A DNA stretch of 64,000 nucleotides from Parasponia andersonii. Its lineage: Eukaryota > Streptophyta > Magnoliopsida > Rosales > Cannabaceae. The stretch spans positions 1 through 64,000 of the forward strand of contig JXTB01000528.1 in NCBI GenBank assembly GCA_002914805.1, written 5' to 3'. The translations under genes and the position numbers were made by a program. Of the stretch, positions 1 through 12,690 are shown piece by piece. Below the pieces are notes generated by a model. It did no database searches, was not told the origin of the DNA, and saw only the letters and a program-made list of their open reading frames with translations. Within the stretch, counting starts at the first letter, position 1. Each line of letters starts with the position of its first letter.

Positions 1-2882
1 AATTAGGAGCCACTAATCATGTTTGTTATTCTTTTCAGAAGCTTAGTTCTTCAAGGGAGCTTGCCGACGAGGAATTCATGATGAGAGTAGGCAATAGAGC
101 TAAAGTTTCGACAAAAGCAGTGGGAGTCGTCCGTCTTCATTTTAGGAATAAATTTATGTTGTTGAACTATGTTTATTTTAATCCTGGTTTTTGTCGGAAT
201 TTGATTTCTATTTCAAGACTATTTGAACAAATGTTTGGTGTTTCTTTTCTTAATAATGAGATTATTATTTCTAGAAATAGTTTAAATATTTGTTCTGCAA
301 AAATGGAGAATAGACTTTATATGTTAAGGCCAGACGAACAATCACTGCTTAATACCGAAATGTTTAAAGTAGAATATCCCAAACCTAAAAAGCAAAAATT
401 TTCTCATGACAACAATACATATTTTTGGTACCTTAGGTTAGGGCATATCAATCTAGATAGGATAAACAAACTTGTAAAAGATGGTCCTTTAAGAGAGCTA
501 AAAGTTGGCACTCTACCAGTTTGTAAATCTTGTCTAGAAGAGAAAATGACTAAGAGACCTTTCTCAGCAAAGGGCGAAAGGGCCAAAGAACCCCTTGAGC
601 TTGTGCATAATGATGTATGTGGTCCATTGAATGTACAAACAAAAGGTGGCTACAAATACTTTGTCAAATTTATTGACGATTTTTCACGATATGTATACAT
701 GTACCCAATGCAAAGAAAATCTGAAACCTTTGAAAAGTTAAAAGAATTCACAGCAAAAGCCGAAAAGTAATTAGGTAAGTCATTAAAAACTCTTCGATCA
801 GACCAAGAAGGTGAATACCTTGATAATTAATTCAAGGATCACTTGCTGGAGTATGGCATCCTATCCTAACTTATAGAACCTGGAACACCACAACAAAATG
901 GTGTTGTAGAAAGGAGAAACCGAACGTTGTTTGATATGGTTAGATCAATGATGAGCTACTCTTCCCTAACTCTCTTATTCTGGGGTTATGCATTACAAAT
1001 CGTTGTTTACATTTTGAATGTAGTACTTTCCAAGTCTATATAAAAGACACCTTTAGAGTTGTGGAATAGGTGCAAACCTAGTTTACATCACATCCGCATA
1101 TTGGGGTGCCCAGCACATGTACTGAAAGGAAAGACTGGGAAGTTAGAACCATATACAGAGGTTTGTTTATTTGTAGGTTATCCAAAAGGCACAAGAAGAG
1201 GTTTGTTTTATAGTCCTCAAGAGAAGAAGGTATTTGTATTGACAAATGCCACTTTTCTTGAAAATGACTATATGACAGATTTCAAATCTCAAAGTAAAAT
1301 TGTACTAAAGGAATTACTTTCTGATAAGATCAGACCACAACCAACAACAATTGTTGAATGGCAAAATTATGAGACCACTATTCCAGATCAGAATACCTTG
1401 GCAACTCGACGTAGTGGGAGGGTTATTAGACCACTTGCTCGCTAAAAGGAAGTTAGAGAAGCACATGTTATTGTTTCTGATAGTAGCCAAGATAACCTAT
1501 TGACATACAAGCATGCAATGGAAGATTCTGATAAGGAAAAATGGCAAGAAGCTATGAACCAAGAAATAGAATCTATGTATTCCAATTCTACCTGGGAACT
1601 TATAGGTCTACCTGAAGATGTCAAGCCCATTAGATATAAATGGATCTATAAAAGAAAAAGAGGTGTGGATGGAAAAGTTGAAACATTCAAGGAAAGGTTA
1701 GTGGCATAGGGTTATACCCAAAAAGAGGGAGTTGATTATGAAAAGCCTTTCTCGTCAGTAGCCATGCTTAAATCCATACATATCATCTTATCCATTGCTG
1801 CATGTTTAGACTATGAAATATAGCAAATGGACGTAAGAAAGCTTTTTTGAATAGCTATCTTGAAGAAAGCATCTTTATGGTATAACTAGAAGGTTTTGTA
1901 GCTAAAGGCAAAGAGCAGAAAGTCTGTAAGCTACTTAGGTTCATTTATGGACTTAAGCAAGCTTTAAGATCATAGAATCTAAAAGTTGATGAGACGATTA
2001 AATCTTATGGTTTCGATCAAAATATTGATGAACCTTGTATATGTAAGTACATCAAAGACAAGAAAGCAGTCTTCCTAGTTCTTTATGTAGATGATATTTT
2101 GCTCATTATGATATTATCTAATATAAAGAAGTGGCTAGCCGAGCAGTTCCAAATGAAAGATTTAGGAGAAGCAAGTTATATACTTGGGATCCAGATTATT
2201 CGAGATCATAATAACAGACTTTTGGCACTATCTCAAGCATCTTATATTGATAAGGTGCTCATTCATTTTTCGATGTAAAACTCCAAGAAAGGATAATTAC
2301 CTTCTCGACATGGAGTTACTCTTTCCAAAGAGTAATGTCCCAAGACACTTTAAAAGGAAGAGGATAAGAGACGAGTTCCTTATGCGTCCGCAGTTGACAA
2401 CCTTATGTATATTATGTTGTGTAATAGGCCTGACATATGCTACGCAGTAGGGATAGTAAGTCGTTTTCAATCAAATCCAGGATTAGATCATTGGATAGCA
2501 GTAAAGCATATTCTTTAAGTATCTTAGGAGAACGAGAAATTATATGCTGGTTTATTCAAGTCATGACTTGATTCCAACTGGTTATATTGATTTTGATTTT
2601 CAATTAGATAAAGATACCCAAAAGTCGATGTCTAGGTCAGTGTTCACTCTTGGTGATGGAGCTATTGTCTGGAAAAGTGTCAAACAATCCAGTACTATAG
2701 ATTCTACTATGGAAGCAGAATATATAGCAACTTGTGAAGTAACTAAAGAAGTAGTTTGACTCAGAAATTTCTTTACTAATTTGGAAGTTGTTCCAAATAC
2801 GGATAAGCCATTGACTTTGACAGTCACTTGGAGGGTTTAAGATTAAGAGACATATCTCACCTGCTTAGGGCAAGTGGGAGAT
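1..2882 (+). mobile_element. Copia (Ty1) LTR retrotransposon, internal pol region, broken
   Basis: Fossil Ty1/Copia element that enters the window from the left, so its 5' LTR and gag are not visible. Parts are in Copia order. GAG-pre-integrase and the start of the integrase core lie at about 78-770, with HxxxxR...CKSCLEEKM followed by the FIDDFSRY segment. The end of integrase is at about 1059-1445. Reverse transcriptase lies at about 1500-2450 and includes a YVDDILL active-site motif near 2085. RNase H lies at about 2545-2760 and includes the DSTMEAEY motif. A purine-rich tract (aagtgggaga) stands just before the 3' LTR. The reading frame is interrupted many times, roughly ten or more breaks, so the copy is dead and fairly old. 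Integrase before reverse transcriptase identifies Copia rather than Gypsy. Confidence 0.93.
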
Positions 2883-3311
2883 TGTTAAGGTTTATGCCCT
2901 AAAAACATGTATATTTTGGATATTTGTTGAATTAATAATATAATATTTTTCTATGTAAATTTATGCATAATTGGTATATCTTTAAATATCAGAAAATCTC
3001 TAGTTTATTTATGTGACCACAAAATTAGTATTTAAATGTTATATACATAAGGATTAAATTTATGGATAATAAACTAAATATAGTCCGTAATAAATAATTA
3101 ATGTTTAAGATCTTTAATTAAATATTATTAGTACGGTCCATTAACATTGAGAATGTAATAGTCTTATCCAGACTATTGATGTGTTGATATTACAATGGAG
3201 GTACTTTATATAATTTGATTATATAAGATTAGACCAGATATGATTTGAATCTCACATAAATTCTTTAATTATTGAGAGTTCAAATAATGTCACTAGATGA
3301 TCATATGTATT
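2883..3311 (+). mobile_element. Copia 3' LTR, left part (split by the CACTA element)
   Basis: The LTR begins TGTTAAGGTTTATGCCC directly after the purine-rich tract, as expected for a Copia LTR. It runs to about 3311, where the CACTA terminus and its GGCGC repeats begin. It resumes at about 13000. The two parts together give an LTR of about 1.43 kb. Confidence 0.85.
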
Positions 3312-3660
3312 CTACAATAAAAAATGTCTTTCAAGGCGCTTTATAAGTGCCTTGAAAGACCTTTCATAGCGCCCACAAAAGCGCCTTGGTTCTAGGTGCC
3401 GTGATAGGCCTTGGCTACGAAGGTGCTTATAAGGCGCCGTGGAAGATGTCTACCAAGGCGGTGCCGTGAAATGCATCTTCCACGACGCTTATAAAGCGCC
3501 GTGGAAGATGTCTACCAAGGCGCCTATTAGGTGCCGTGAAAGGTATTTTCCACGGCCCCTGTTAAGTGCCTTGGTATCTTGATACCAAGGCGCTTAATAA
3601 GTACCGTGAAAGATGCCTTTCACGGCACCTAATAGGCACCTTGGTAGATAATTTTCAGGG
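3312..3660. repeat. CACTA subterminal repeats, left end
   Basis: About a dozen short repeats in both orientations, for example GGCGCCGTGGAAGATG and CTTTCACGGCACC, spaced 20-40 bp apart. In CACTA elements such arrays bind the element's own TNPA-type protein. They are strongly GC-rich against their AT-rich surroundings. Confidence 0.85.
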
Positions 3661-3886
3661 GGTATTTCTAACGTATTTATCTATACTATCCCCTGGAATT
3701 TTATAAATATAATCCAAGTTCATTGCATATACCAAATATTTGAAATAAAATGGAGTAATATATTTACATAGTAATATTAAATTAATATAATAATCCATAT
3801 AGACTATATATACATTAGTTTTCTAAGCCAAACTAATATGATCATCAAAAACTACATATAGTTTAAATAAACAAATATTAAGAACC

Positions 3887-5210
3887 TCAAATGAGAAATT
3901 GTATTAGTTCTTCGACCCACTCTTCAAGAAGTCCGTTGATATCATCCTTTGTATAGAAATTTTGTCCATTAAACTACAAATTCAAACACGTTATTTGTTA
4001 GAAAGTTATCACTCAAACTGTAAATTAGAATAGAACTAATAAAACATATGGTTATATACCATTATAGTAAATGATTTAACATTAGCTTGTTCAATGACTT
4101 CTCTCATAAATTTACATATGTAGAATCCGCACTCAACATTTGTCGGTTGTCTTGAGCACTATACATAAGTATAAAGTAAACATAAGTAATTTTAATTAAT
4201 CTTCCACCTAACAAGTGTTATTAATTCAAATTTAGTACCTTTATTAACTTATAAACTGGACCATTTGATCTTCTTTTCTTCCCTTTTTTCTACATTATAT
4301 ATCTTGAATGCACTTTGAATTAGAAATGCGCAAACACAATAATAGAAGTTTAGCAATAGCAACCATAAATAAAAATACCATAAGAAACTAAACTATAATA
4401 AAATAACTATTAGAGAACTTACTTGATCATTGTTAAACCAATTTCCTCACGGAGAACTAAGCCGAGAGGATCTAGAAACCATGCATAATCTTTAAGAGAA
4501 TAAATGATAAGCAACATCCAATGGTCCCTACTCATAAAATTGATGACAAAGATTATTAATATGTAACAATTAACTTCATATAGGGAGTAGTTGATCATAT
4601 GACAATTTGTTAAGTTTAAAATCTTACCCATGATTCCAAGGTGTAATTAAAAATTGATGTTCATTCTCCATGGATAACATCCGGGTTGCTAAACTTATAG
4701 CACGATCCTCACGTGGACCATCTTATGTAGCAACTGCACTAGGATCCATGAACATATACCTAGCTTGATAGCCATATTGGGTCACTAAATGGTATAAATG
4801 CCTACAAGTACAAAATACAATGTGAATTAAGTATTGTATTATATAATTGCCAACTATAGATACATGTATATATATGAAGTTCTATATATATTAAAAAAAT
4901 AAACTTCTTACCTCATGTATAACATAACAGGTACGGCCCCAATTTTTTGTAACGTGCAAAACTCAATTATGTCTTTTTTGAATACGGGCAAAGAAAAAGC
5001 ATCTCCAAACACTTCTTCATCAAAGGGAACATTAACAACGACACCTTCATCTACTCCTTGAATGGTATTCAATAGTAATTTTATAGAAGCTGGTGCACCA
5101 TCAACAAATTTAAACTATGTTTGTGTAACAGATTCTGCTTTCCTTCTTTGTGGATTTACTCTTTCTTGTGTTTGAGGTGGCTGTGGTTGTGAAGATTTAT
5201 TCTTCCCCAT
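3887..5210 (-). pseudogene. Ulp1-like (C48) cysteine protease carried by the CACTA element
   Basis: Multi-exon reading on the minus strand, from an ATG at 5210 (MGKNKSSQPQPPQ) to a stop at 3887. The papain-fold triad of Ulp1/SENP proteases is visible: His in SRDHWMLLII (near 4530), Asp in AWFLDPLG (near 4475) and Cys in RQPTNVECGFYICKF (near 4135). The C-terminal segment FYTKDDINGLLEEWVEEL follows a short intron near 4000-4060. Ulp1 domains recur in plant CACTA and MULE elements; their role there is not settled, and deSUMOylation is only an inference. There are in-frame stops at about 5110 (after ESVTQT) and 4720 (after SAVAT), so this copy is not intact even though the catalytic residues survive. 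It may originally have been fused to the DUF8039/Transposase_24 protein just upstream. Confidence 0.8.
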
Positions 5211-5310
5211 TCGATACCTATTTATATCATTAAACTCCTTAAATCCAAATAAATGATGAAATGTTAACAAACAAGTTAATAATTCACATTAAAATTCAAT
5301 AAAGGATGAA

Positions 5311-5600
5311 TTTATTTGGAAAATGGGTCTGCATACGAAATTATCTTCAAAGATAACAAGCATCTTAGGCCATGCAAGATGCGATCCAAGTGCATCACCT
5401 ATCAACCTTGTATCATCATCTGAATTTGGAATAGGAATTAGGGCTGTAGCATCAACAACAACCTCTACTGATACACGAAAATTATTCTCCCCTAATTCTC
5501 TGCCGTGAATAATAGTTGATGAGATTGACTCTTATACATGTCCTAAAGCAACTATGTTATCACGAGACCCCACTGCAAGCTTGCATGGTCGGTTCTACAA
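5311..5600 (-). pseudogene. DUF8039-type domain segment of the CACTA accessory protein
   Basis: On the minus strand the segment reads CKLAVGSRDNIVALGHV, then a stop, ESISSTIIHG, then FRVSVEVVVDATALIPIP and LIGDALGSHLAWP. This matches the domain usually found after Transposase_24 in plant En/Spm proteins (CKLAVGS.DNIVA.G ... VRVSVD.... L.P.P ... V.DA.G..VAWP). One in-frame stop lies in it. It sits between the coiled-coil exon at 5729-6016 and the Ulp1 region, which fits one ancestral gene or two adjacent genes of the element. Confidence 0.7.
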
Positions 5601-5728
5601 TATAGAAAATCAAACACAATTTATAAATAAAAGTAGGTAATAAACAAATAAGAAATAAACTCATATAAATATACTTTTTTGAGTCGTGAAGATGTTCCTA
5701 CAGCCACCATTGGATTTACATGTATCTC

Positions 5729-6999
5729 TTATGGTTGCACTTCTTCCATTTGAACTTCTGGCCGTGAAGGAGTTGTATTAGAACCACCAACATTACTTTG
5801 TTGTCCTGCTTGAATCTTAGCAATTTCTGCTTTGAACTGTTCTTCTTGTTCTTTAAGCATTTGTTGCATCTTACGTGTTTGTTCATATTGCCATTGTTTC
5901 AAATCAAATGATTGTTGCTTCTTTGTTGGAGCAGGCTGATGAAAATATTGTCTGTGGATAACGTAAAATCTCATTCCCCATACACGTCCAGAATATTCAG
6001 GAGTGCCTAAAACCATTGTTAAGATATCATTAGAACCGTCTATCTCGAGATTTCCCTCTTAGAATTGTTGATTATAATCTTCCTACAAAACATGTACAGA
6101 ATTGAACATTAGACTATGCTATACTTTTAACAAAATTACAAATTAATATAATCAATATGTTGTAATAAGCAACTTATAATTCTATCAACTACTGCTTTGA
6201 TTTCCTCAGTATGGCCTCCTTTTTTAGGGACACGTCCTCTACCCCATAGCTCGGATCTATCAATACCATATCAGTTTTCGTCTTTTTCAATCTTAGCTTC
6301 TAATCCAGCATAACCCAAGTGAGACATACGATGTGGATATTTATTTTGCGTTGCTCTTCCCTGTTGTACTTTCCTAGATTCCTCCCATTCTGCACTTAAT
6401 CTTTTCTTAACAAACTCATCCCAAACTTTAGGTTCAATCCACGGTGCATATGATGCTGGACGGTAGTGCATATGATGCTGGACGGTGCTCTAATAACTCT
6501 GGACAAGTATATCTATACTCATAAATCAGTTCAGTTATAATCCTAGACTTAAAATCTCTTCACATCTTCCTACAACTTTTTAAAGTTTCTTTTTTTGCTT
6601 TGTAGTCCAATACAAATGTTTCTTACAATGTAAAAGAAATAATGTTAATACCAAATATATATTTTAATAAATATGAAATAAAAATATTCATGTTCATACC
6701 AATATTATATGCCAGAGCTCATCTTTTAGGTCTGTTGGTACAAGCATCCAGTTATCAATGTTTATTAGGATCTTGCGACGAACCATAAGGCCACAAAAGC
6801 TCGCCAAATATTTACCTTCATCCCTAGTTGGTTGTCCCCATTCATTGTACGCGATAACTTCTTTTTTGTTATCACTTCTTTTTATAATCAACTCCTTCAT
6901 TTGAGTCGTTCCTCTTGATTTCTTTTTATGTTTTCTTTCACCTTGACTAGTTTGTGATGGTGTAAATTGATAAACATCATCTGCACCTTCATTTTCCAT
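5729..6999 (-). pseudogene. Transposase_24 (Ptta/En/Spm) protein of the CACTA element
   Basis: Three minus-strand blocks fit the family. 6694-6999 begins MENEGADDVYQFTPSQ and contains YNEWGQPTRDEGKYLASFCG and IDNWMLVPTDLKDELW, the conserved N-terminal region. 6271-6471 contains RPASYAPWIEPKVWDEFV and YPHRMSHLGYAGLEAKI, the core Transposase_24 signature. 5729-6016 is a Gln/Lys-rich predicted coiled coil (KQQSFDLKQWQYEQTRKMQQ). In En/Spm the equivalent protein binds the subterminal repeats. Short AT-rich stretches between blocks look like introns. The first block occurs a second time at 7766-8071, inside the duplicated segment. Confidence 0.8.
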
Positions 7000-7704
7000 G
7001 TCAATAATTACATGTTAAATAATAAAACCACAAATGTAGATCAAAAATTAAGATAGAAAATAATAAGCATGTAAACATAAGAGATAATATATTTAAAAAA
7101 ACAAAACATCAATCTATAAAGATATAAAAATGAAACAAAAATATATAACTTATTTGATCTGTACCTCATTGGTTTCTTTCTTTGATTATCAATCCAAATA
7201 CCTTCACCATTATCTCGTAAACATGTAACATCATCTTCATTAACGTCTTCTATCAAAGCCTCCACCGAAACTCCTTTTGAGAATATTTCATGAGCAATAA
7301 GTATTTCGTTCTCATCTTCAACTCCTAAATTTTGATATTCTTTTAGTTTTGTTGCAAGAACAATCGACCATCGAGCATCAAGTAAATCACTGACGTAAAA
7401 TACTTATTTTTCTTGTATTGCCAATATAAATGGATCATTCTTGTGACCTATCCGGTTTAGATCAACTAAAGTGAAACCTAACTCATCTTCTCTAACCTCA
7501 TGGTTACTCTCCACCCATTGACACATAACCACCGGGAACCGAAATGTGACAAAATCAAGTTCCCAAATTTCCTCGATAACGCCATAGTATACCATATCAC
7601 CCTCTATTAGGTTTTTATCCTTCGAACTTGAAAATTGTATGGTTTTTGCAACAATATTTACCCCACTATTTTGGGTTGTTCTTATGTTGTCGCGGTCTCT
7701 TGTG
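6634..7704. repeat. 1,071-bp perfect duplicate, copy 1 (likely assembly artefact)
   Basis: Offset 1,072 bases from the block at 7706-8776. Every stretch I compared is identical, and the translated pieces at 6694-6999 and 7766-8071, and at 7041-7265 and 8113-8337, are the same residue for residue. The two copies are separated by exactly one N at 7705. Two contigs that overlapped but were not merged would give this picture. Confidence 0.9.
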
Positions 7705-7705
7705 N

Positions 7706-8776
7706 AAGAAATAATGTTAATACCAAATATATATTTTAATAAATATGAAATAAAAATATTCATGTTCATACCAATATTATATGCCAGAGCTCATCTTTTA
7801 GGTCTGTTGGTACAAGCATCCAGTTATCAATGTTTATTAGGATCTTGCGACGAACCATAAGGCCACAAAAGCTCGCCAAATATTTACCTTCATCCCTAGT
7901 TGGTTGTCCCCATTCATTGTACGCGATAACTTCTTTTTTGTTATCACTTCTTTTTATAATCAACTCCTTCATTTGAGTCGTTCCTCTTGATTTCTTTTTA
8001 TGTTTTCTTTCACCTTGACTAGTTTGTGATGGTGTAAATTGATAAACATCATCTGCACCTTCATTTTCCATGTCAATAATTACATGTTAAATAATAAAAC
8101 CACAAATGTAGATCAAAAATTAAGATAGAAAATAATAAGCATGTAAACATAAGAGATAATATATTTAAAAAAACAAAACATCAATCTATAAAGATATAAA
8201 AATGAAACAAAAATATATAACTTATTTGATCTGTACCTCATTGGTTTCTTTCTTTGATTATCAATCCAAATACCTTCACCATTATCTCGTAAACATGTAA
8301 CATCATCTTCATTAACGTCTTCTATCAAAGCCTCCACCGAAACTCCTTTTGAGAATATTTCATGAGCAATAAGTATTTCGTTCTCATCTTCAACTCCTAA
8401 ATTTTGATATTCTTTTAGTTTTGTTGCAAGAACAATCGACCATCGAGCATCAAGTAAATCACTGACGTAAAATACTTATTTTTCTTGTATTGCCAATATA
8501 AATGGATCATTCTTGTGACCTATCCGGTTTAGATCAACTAAAGTGAAACCTAACTCATCTTCTCTAACCTCATGGTTACTCTCCACCCATTGACACATAA
8601 CCACCGGGAACCGAAATGTGACAAAATCAAGTTCCCAAATTTCCTCGATAACGCCATAGTATACCATATCACCCTCTATTAGGTTTTTATCCTTCGAACT
8701 TGAAAATTGTATGGTTTTTGCAACAATATTTACCCCACTATTTTGGGTTGTTCTTATGTTGTCGCGGTCTCTTGTG
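7706..8776. repeat. 1,071-bp perfect duplicate, copy 2
   Basis: Second copy of 6634-7704. This copy continues without a break into unique CACTA sequence on its right (cttgtgcaaaaatg), whereas copy 1 continues into unique sequence on its left. That is the pattern of one real sequence represented by two overlapping contig ends. Confidence 0.9.
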
Positions 8777-11615
8777 CAAAAATGAATACTATTAACTTGA
8801 TAAGCATTATACTTAATTACATCCAATGATGATCCACGTGATATCCATTTCAATGTATCAGATAGATTATGTGTTGCCTTGTACATTTCAATTACAATCT
8901 ATTCAAAATGCAAAATTAACAATTAGAAAACCCAACATATTAGTACTCGTACTCTAAAATAGGGAAAAAAATGAAATCAAACTATTAATTGTAACAACTA
9001 ATTGGAATTACCCATTCGCAAAACCAACTAATAAAAGTTCGATGATGTTCATCATGGATCTACTTCTCTCTTTTTGATTTTCTTGAGAATTGTGTTTTGA
9101 TCCAATTTATATGCTCCCTTTAACAAATTATCCCCAAAGTAAATCATTATTATTAAAGAATTCAACATTCAATCAATACAAATCTAATTCACAATAAAAC
9201 TTACTCGATGAAAGGTTGGACTTCAGCTATAGTTTGTAATACAGTACGATATGCTTGGTCTAGTTGTCCTCTTTTAACTGTACACACGACACCACCACTT
9301 ACGCTTTTATTAATATTTGAAGATGTGGGTACTCCGATAGCTTCTACATTTTCCAAATACTCAGAACAAAACACAACAGCTTTTCTACGATATAACACTC
9401 TACAATGCATCCTTCTAGCCGGCTTCGATTTCTAACATATCCTTTTAGAATTTTTATGTATCTCTCAAATGGATACATCCATCTCAAATAAACAGGACCA
9501 CATAACTTCACTTTTCTAACCAAATGTACAGTAAGATGTATCATTATATCAAAAAAACTAGGAGGAAAAAATTGCTCCAACATGCACAATGTTACAACAA
9601 GTTCACGTTGTAGTTCGTCTAACTTGGATACATCGACCACCTTAGAATAAATTCCATTAAAAAATAAGCATAATCTGGTGATTGCATATCGAACATTTTT
9701 AGGTAATACGGACCTGATCACTATAGGTAGCAGATGTTGCAATAGTGTATGATAATTATGAGATTTAAGTCCAACTAGTTTCAAATTATTCATATCCACT
9801 AATGTTCTAATATTAGAAGAATAGCCCTCAGGAAACTTCACATTAAATAAAGATTGACACAATTGATATTTTTCTTCCTTTTTCAATGTGAAGCAAGCAG
9901 GAGGTAAATATGTTCGCTTCTCCCCTACTTTAGGAGCTAACTCTTTTCGAACACCCATATCAACAAGATCCATGCCGGCACCAATACAATCCTTATTCTT
10001 CCTGGGAATATTTAATAAAATTCCAATTATACTATCACATATGTTCTTCTCAATATGTATGACATCTAAGTTATGTCTCAGAAGTAAATGTTGCCAATAC
10101 TCCAACTCAAAGAATATAGAATTCTTTTTCCAACAACTCTTAGGGGTTTTTACAACCTTCACATTACTGCCTCTTTTTCTTTTCTTACTGATATCACTTA
10201 TTTTAAACTTTCCAAGCCTAAATTTGAGCTTAGAGACTGTTTCTAGTATCTCTATCCCAGTTAAAGGTTGTGGTGCCAATTTAAATTCTTGAGAACCATT
10301 AAATGCTTTTTTCCAATTTCTGTATACATGTTTGCGAGGTAAAAATCTTCTATGGCCCATATAACTCAATTTTTTAGCATGTTTTAAGAACTGACAAATT
10401 ATTTTCTCATCACAAATAGGACATGCTTTATATCCTTTAGTGGAAAACCCAGACAAATTCCCATATGCAGGAAAGTCATTGATTGTCCATAGTAACACAG
10501 CCTTAAGAGTAAAATCTTCATCCTTATATGCATCATAGGCTTTCATACCATCATTCCACAAACTATTCAACTCATCAATCAACGGGGCTAAATATACATC
10601 AATGTCATTACCAGGTTGTCTAGGTCCTAATATTAACATTGTAAGAAGTGTAAACTTTCTTTTCATACACAACCATGGAGGAAGATTATAGATTACAAGC
10701 ATTACAGGCCAACAACTTTATTTGCTACTTAGAGTTATATGAGGATTAATACCATCCGCAAATAGACTAAGACGAAGATTCCTTGGATCACTTCCAAAAG
10801 AAGGCCATTTATAATCTATTGTTTTCCAAGCTAGTGAATCGGCTGGATGTCTAAGTTTACCATCTTCTACCCTTTTATTCACATGCCATATTAGATATTT
10901 AGCATGCTCACGATTTCGGAATAGACGGGTAAAACGAGAAATTGGAGGAATATACCACAAAACCTTAGCAGGGGTTCCTTTTACCTCTTTAGAATTCTTA
11001 TTATGTTGCCACCTAGGCTCACCACATACTGGATAACAAATTGCATCTTTAAATTTCTTTCGATATAAAATACAATCATTTGGGCAAGCGTGAATTTTCT
11101 NNNNNNNNNNNNNNNNNNNNNNNNNNNNNNNNNNNNNNNNNNNNNNNNNNNNNNNNNNNNNNNCTTGTTTTCAAATTATACAATTTCAATAATGCAGACA
11201 ACTTTGTAAATTTCGTACAACCTGAATAGATCAGTTTCTCAGCATCATTAAGCAATGAATGAAACTTAATAGGATCTACATCTATTTCATATTGTGCATC
11301 ATCAATCATTTCAAAAAGATCATCATTTAAATCTAACTCATAATCATCTCTTATACTCTTCTTTGACGAAAATCCAGTAATTGAAACCTTTTCACTATGC
11401 CAAATCCATTGTTTATAACTTTGATCTATTCCATTGAAATATAAGTGCTCTTTTATCTTTTTAACACCTATCTTTTGTAAATTTCCACATTTAATACACG
11501 GACATGGAATTAAATTGGAATCTTTGACATTTTCAATAGCAAACTCCAAAAAGCTATCAACTACCTTTCTATATTCAGTCGATAGTCTATCCGCCAATAT
11601 CCATTCCTTATCCAT
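8240..11615 (-). pseudogene. TNP2-type CACTA transposase (Transpos_assoc, Transposase_21, DUF4218, DUF4216)
   Basis: The domain order on the minus strand is that of plant TNPD/TNP2. The N-terminal Transpos_assoc domain starts at Met 11615 (MDKEWILADRLSTEYRK ... CPCIKCGN). A zinc-knuckle-like stretch HACPNDCILYR ... YPVCGEPRW lies at about 10980-11090. Transposase_21 lies at about 10960-9900 (GNDIDVYLAPLIDELNSLW, LLWTINDFPAYGNLSG). DUF4218 lies at about 9740-9400 (MLEQFFPPSFFDIMIHLTVHL). DUF4216 lies at 8886-8240 (VYYGVIEEIWELDF, GFTLVDLNRIGHKNDPF). Breaks visible: a stop after ITLSSK near 10715, a one-base shift near 9385 within IVE-KAVVFCSEYL, a stop after AIQEK at about 8476, and the N gap at 11101-11163. 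The host-encoded exon structure is not resolved after 9200. The product would cut and rejoin the element ends; this copy looks inactive. Confidence 0.88.
11101..11163. other. Assembly gap (63 N) within the transposase reading frame
   Basis: Run of N between the Transpos_assoc part and the zinc-knuckle part of the TNP2 transposase. The frame is open on both sides, so the gap probably hides coding sequence. Confidence 0.99.
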
Positions 11616-12690
11616 TCTAAGTACAATTGAAAAAAAAATAAAAAATAAACAACTGATATAAAAAACTAACTAAATTGAGTACCATAAAAAATTATACATA
11701 ATCTCCCCTATTTCTAGCATTAACCAATTGAGTAACTAAACCACCAATTATAAATTAATACTCATTTCAAATTATTCTTATATTTCTAAGTACTACTAAA
11801 TTCAGAACTTAATTTATTCTTAAATAGTTTCATTTGTTACAAACAATTTGTCAATCAACCAAATATAACATATGACAAAATAATATCAACACAAATAATA
11901 AACTCAACCAATCTCATACAATTATAACATCATCATATTACCAAACATACAATTTTCTATATGATATCATATCTCATCTAGTTTAAATTTTCCAAAATAA
12001 TAAGATAAAACCAATGTGAAAGTGACATGCATAAGTCAATAAAAGAAAAAAATTTGAGAAAACATACCTCAGTTTGCTCAGTTTGATAATTCACAAATAA
12101 TCTTAGTACTCTAACTTCTACTAAAACCTATACGCAAATTAAAATGATAAATAAAATTAAACATCTATAATCCATAATACTTTAAATTAAACATTGAATA
12201 TGTAAATTTCTAAAAAACTACACAATATTCAATTAAAATTGCATAAATTTAGATTAATTGACACTAAGGATAGAAATTAAAAAGTATAACCTAATATACG
12301 ATTTCTAGTAAATAAATATGAAATTCATATAAATTCATATACACACTTTCAATTTGAAACTTTTTACAACTAAATGAACTCACATTTCACCTAAAATAAA
12401 TTAAAAAAATAGCAACAAAATAATAACAAATTCAGATTAATTCACTTAAATAGCAAAACTTACGCAAAAATAAGATTTCTAGTAAATAAATAGTCTAATT
12501 CGGCATTACAAGAGTGAATATTATTAATGCATGTTCAAGATATTCACATTTGATAAATTAGGGTTTCCAAATATAAACTCTTTCAAATATAACCTAAAAT
12601 ATGAAATTTCTACAAAATAATTGTTCAAAATCATGGTTAACACAATCGGTAATCTAATTTTAGTGACAAAAACGAGTTTCAAACCTTAAA
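11616..12690. other. AT-rich 5' leader region of the CACTA transposase gene
   Basis: Roughly 1.1 kb of very AT-rich sequence with no usable reading frame between the transposase start and the right subterminal repeats. By analogy with En/Spm it should hold the promoter and untranslated first exon on the minus strand. I cannot point to a definite TATA box. Confidence 0.4.

Noticed and set aside
9888-10292. 134-codon plus-strand frame
   Set aside because: Antisense to the TNP2 transposase; no independent evidence.
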